Part shown: piece by piece, positions 12,175 to 13,011 of the stretch | Layout: each line of letters starts with the position of its first letter | Position numbering within the stretch: the first letter of the stretch is position 1 | From: JAJPJQ01 sp036522615 | Lineage (GTDB): Bacteria; Desulfobacterota; Binatia; UBA9968 | Reading direction: 5' to 3' | Length of the DNA stretch: 13,011 nt | Assembly (NCBI GenBank): GCA_036522615.1 | Contig: DATDFN010000120.1 | Coordinates: 1 to 13,011 of the forward strand | Made by a program: the position numbers and the translations under genes | The notes under the pieces: model-generated | What the model saw: only the letters and a program-made list of their open reading frames with translations | Database searches by the model: none | Told to the model about the DNA's origin: nothing

Positions 12175-13011
12175 ATGATGCCACTCAGACGTTTCACCAT
12201 CGATCAGCCGAAGACCGCGAAGGAAGCAGCGGAGATGCTCTCGCATTACGGTGAGAACGGGCGGCTCTACGCCGGCGGCACAGAGCTCTTGCTCGCAATG
12301 AAGCACGACCTACTGCGCTATGAGCACCTGGTCGACGTGAAAACGATACCCGATCTGAACCGCGTATCGGTCGGCAACGGCTCACTGCATATCGGCTCGA
12401 CGGCAACGCATCGCGCGGTCGAAAGATCGTCCGAGGCGCGCGAGCACTGCCCTGTCCTCGTCGATATGGAGCACAACGTCGCCAACGTGCGCGTGCGCGC
12501 GACCGGCACGCTCGGCGGCAACCTCTGCTTCGCGGAGCCGCATTCCGATCCGGCGGCGCTGCTGCTGGCGCTCGAAGCGCACGTTCACATCGCCGGGAAA
12601 AGCGGGGAGCGCACGCTCGGCGTCGGCGACCTGATCCAAGGCGCCTATGAGACCGCGCTCGCGCCGGACGAGATCTTGACCGGCATCGACGTCCCGCTCG
12701 CCGCGGAAAACAAGCGCGCCGCCTATCTCAAATTTCAGATCAAAGAGCGGCCGACGCTCGGCCTCGCGCTGGTGCTGGAAGTAGACGGCGGCAACATCAA
12801 AAGCGCGCGCGCCGTCGTCGGCAGCGTCAGCCCCAAGCCGTCGCGCTCCGATCAGGTCGATAAAATGCTCGCGGGCTCGCGCGCCGAAGTCGAGAAACGT
12901 CTCGCCGATGCCGGGCAGGAACTCGCCAAAGTCGCCGATCCGGTCGACGACCTCGAAGGCAGCGCCGAGTACAAGCGGCATCTCGTCGGCGTTTTTCTCA
13001 AGCGCGCGTTC
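12175..13011 (+). CDS. FAD-binding medium subunit of the xanthine-dehydrogenase-family hydroxylase, 3' end missing
   Basis: 279 codons are visible and the frame is still open at the right edge. The start is ATG 12175 (or the adjacent ATG 12178), 5 nt after the large subunit stop, with no clear Shine-Dalgarno, so translation probably depends on coupling. The FAD motifs of CoxM-type subunits are present: AGGTELLLAMK (33-43) and ATGTLGGNLCFAEPHSDPAA (109-128). From about 180 the C-terminal CO dehydrogenase flavoprotein domain follows (RAAYLKFQIKERPTLGLALV, then RAVVGSVSPKP). Members are usually about 285-300 aa, so little is missing. It takes electrons from the [2Fe-2S] subunit and passes them to NAD or another acceptor. 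The Glu in GTELL replaces the more common Asp or Asn and is not alarming. Confidence 0.93.
   Translation, partial: MMPLRRFTIDQPKTAKEAAEMLSHYGENGRLYAGGTELLLAMKHDLLRYEHLVDVKTIPDLNRVSVGNGSLHIGSTATHRAVERSSEAREHCPVLVDMEHNVANVRVRATGTLGGNLCFAEPHSDPAALLLALEAHVHIAGKSGERTLGVGDLIQGAYETALAPDEILTGIDVPLAAENKRAAYLKFQIKERPTLGLALVLEVDGGNIKSARAVVGSVSPKPSRSDQVDKMLAGSRAEVEKRLADAGQELAKVADPVDDLEGSAEYKRHLVGVFLKRAF

Overview
The window is GC-rich, tightly packed bacterial DNA holding twelve genes, all of catabolic or uptake type: ten complete, plus one cut at each end. There are no RNA genes, insertion sequences, phage genes or CRISPR arrays. Gene content (a periplasmic binding protein without its permease, two luciferase-like monooxygenases, a molybdenum hydroxylase, ornithine-cyclodeaminase-like and cupin proteins) and the mix of GC-rich codons with AAA/AAG-rich stretches suggest an uncultivated soil or sediment bacterium of the Binatia/Desulfobacterota, Rokubacteria or Tectomicrobia kind, or a betaproteobacterium. 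This placement is an impression, not a result.

Region A (2-4088, + strand) is one compact transcription unit that enters from the left. It holds the C-terminal end of an ornithine cyclodeaminase/mu-crystallin family protein, a secreted solute-binding protein, an N-carbamoylsarcosine-amidase-like isochorismatase-fold hydrolase, an M24 metallopeptidase/creatinase-fold enzyme and a second, divergent ornithine cyclodeaminase family protein. Gaps are 1 to 24 nt. The set reads as uptake of a small nitrogenous organic compound followed by C-N bond hydrolysis and imine/amino-acid redox chemistry.

Region B (4089-5560) holds a 277-nt convergent intergenic segment with a perfect 13-bp inverted repeat, a minus-strand two-domain cupin protein, and a 130-nt divergent control region with back-to-back TTGACA boxes and TGAAAC/GTTTCA inverted repeats.

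Region C (5561-13011, + strand) is a second unit: an RpiR/MurR-type regulator, an LLM-class flavin oxidoreductase, an alpha/beta hydrolase-fold protein, a second LLM oxidoreductase, and the small [2Fe-2S], large Mo-cofactor and medium FAD subunits of a xanthine-dehydrogenase-family hydroxylase. The FAD subunit runs off the right edge.

Taken together, the parts resemble a peripheral pathway for a nitrogen-containing, possibly heterocyclic, compound: molybdenum hydroxylation, flavin-dependent oxygenation or ring opening, and hydrolysis of amide or carbamoyl products. The combination parallels RutA/RutB pyrimidine ring opening, nicotinate degradation and creatinine/hydantoin degradation, but matches none of them gene for gene. 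The substrate cannot be read from the sequence. The most unusual molecular details are a non-canonical nucleophile elbow in the hydrolase and the loss of the usual phosphosugar-binding loop in the regulator.
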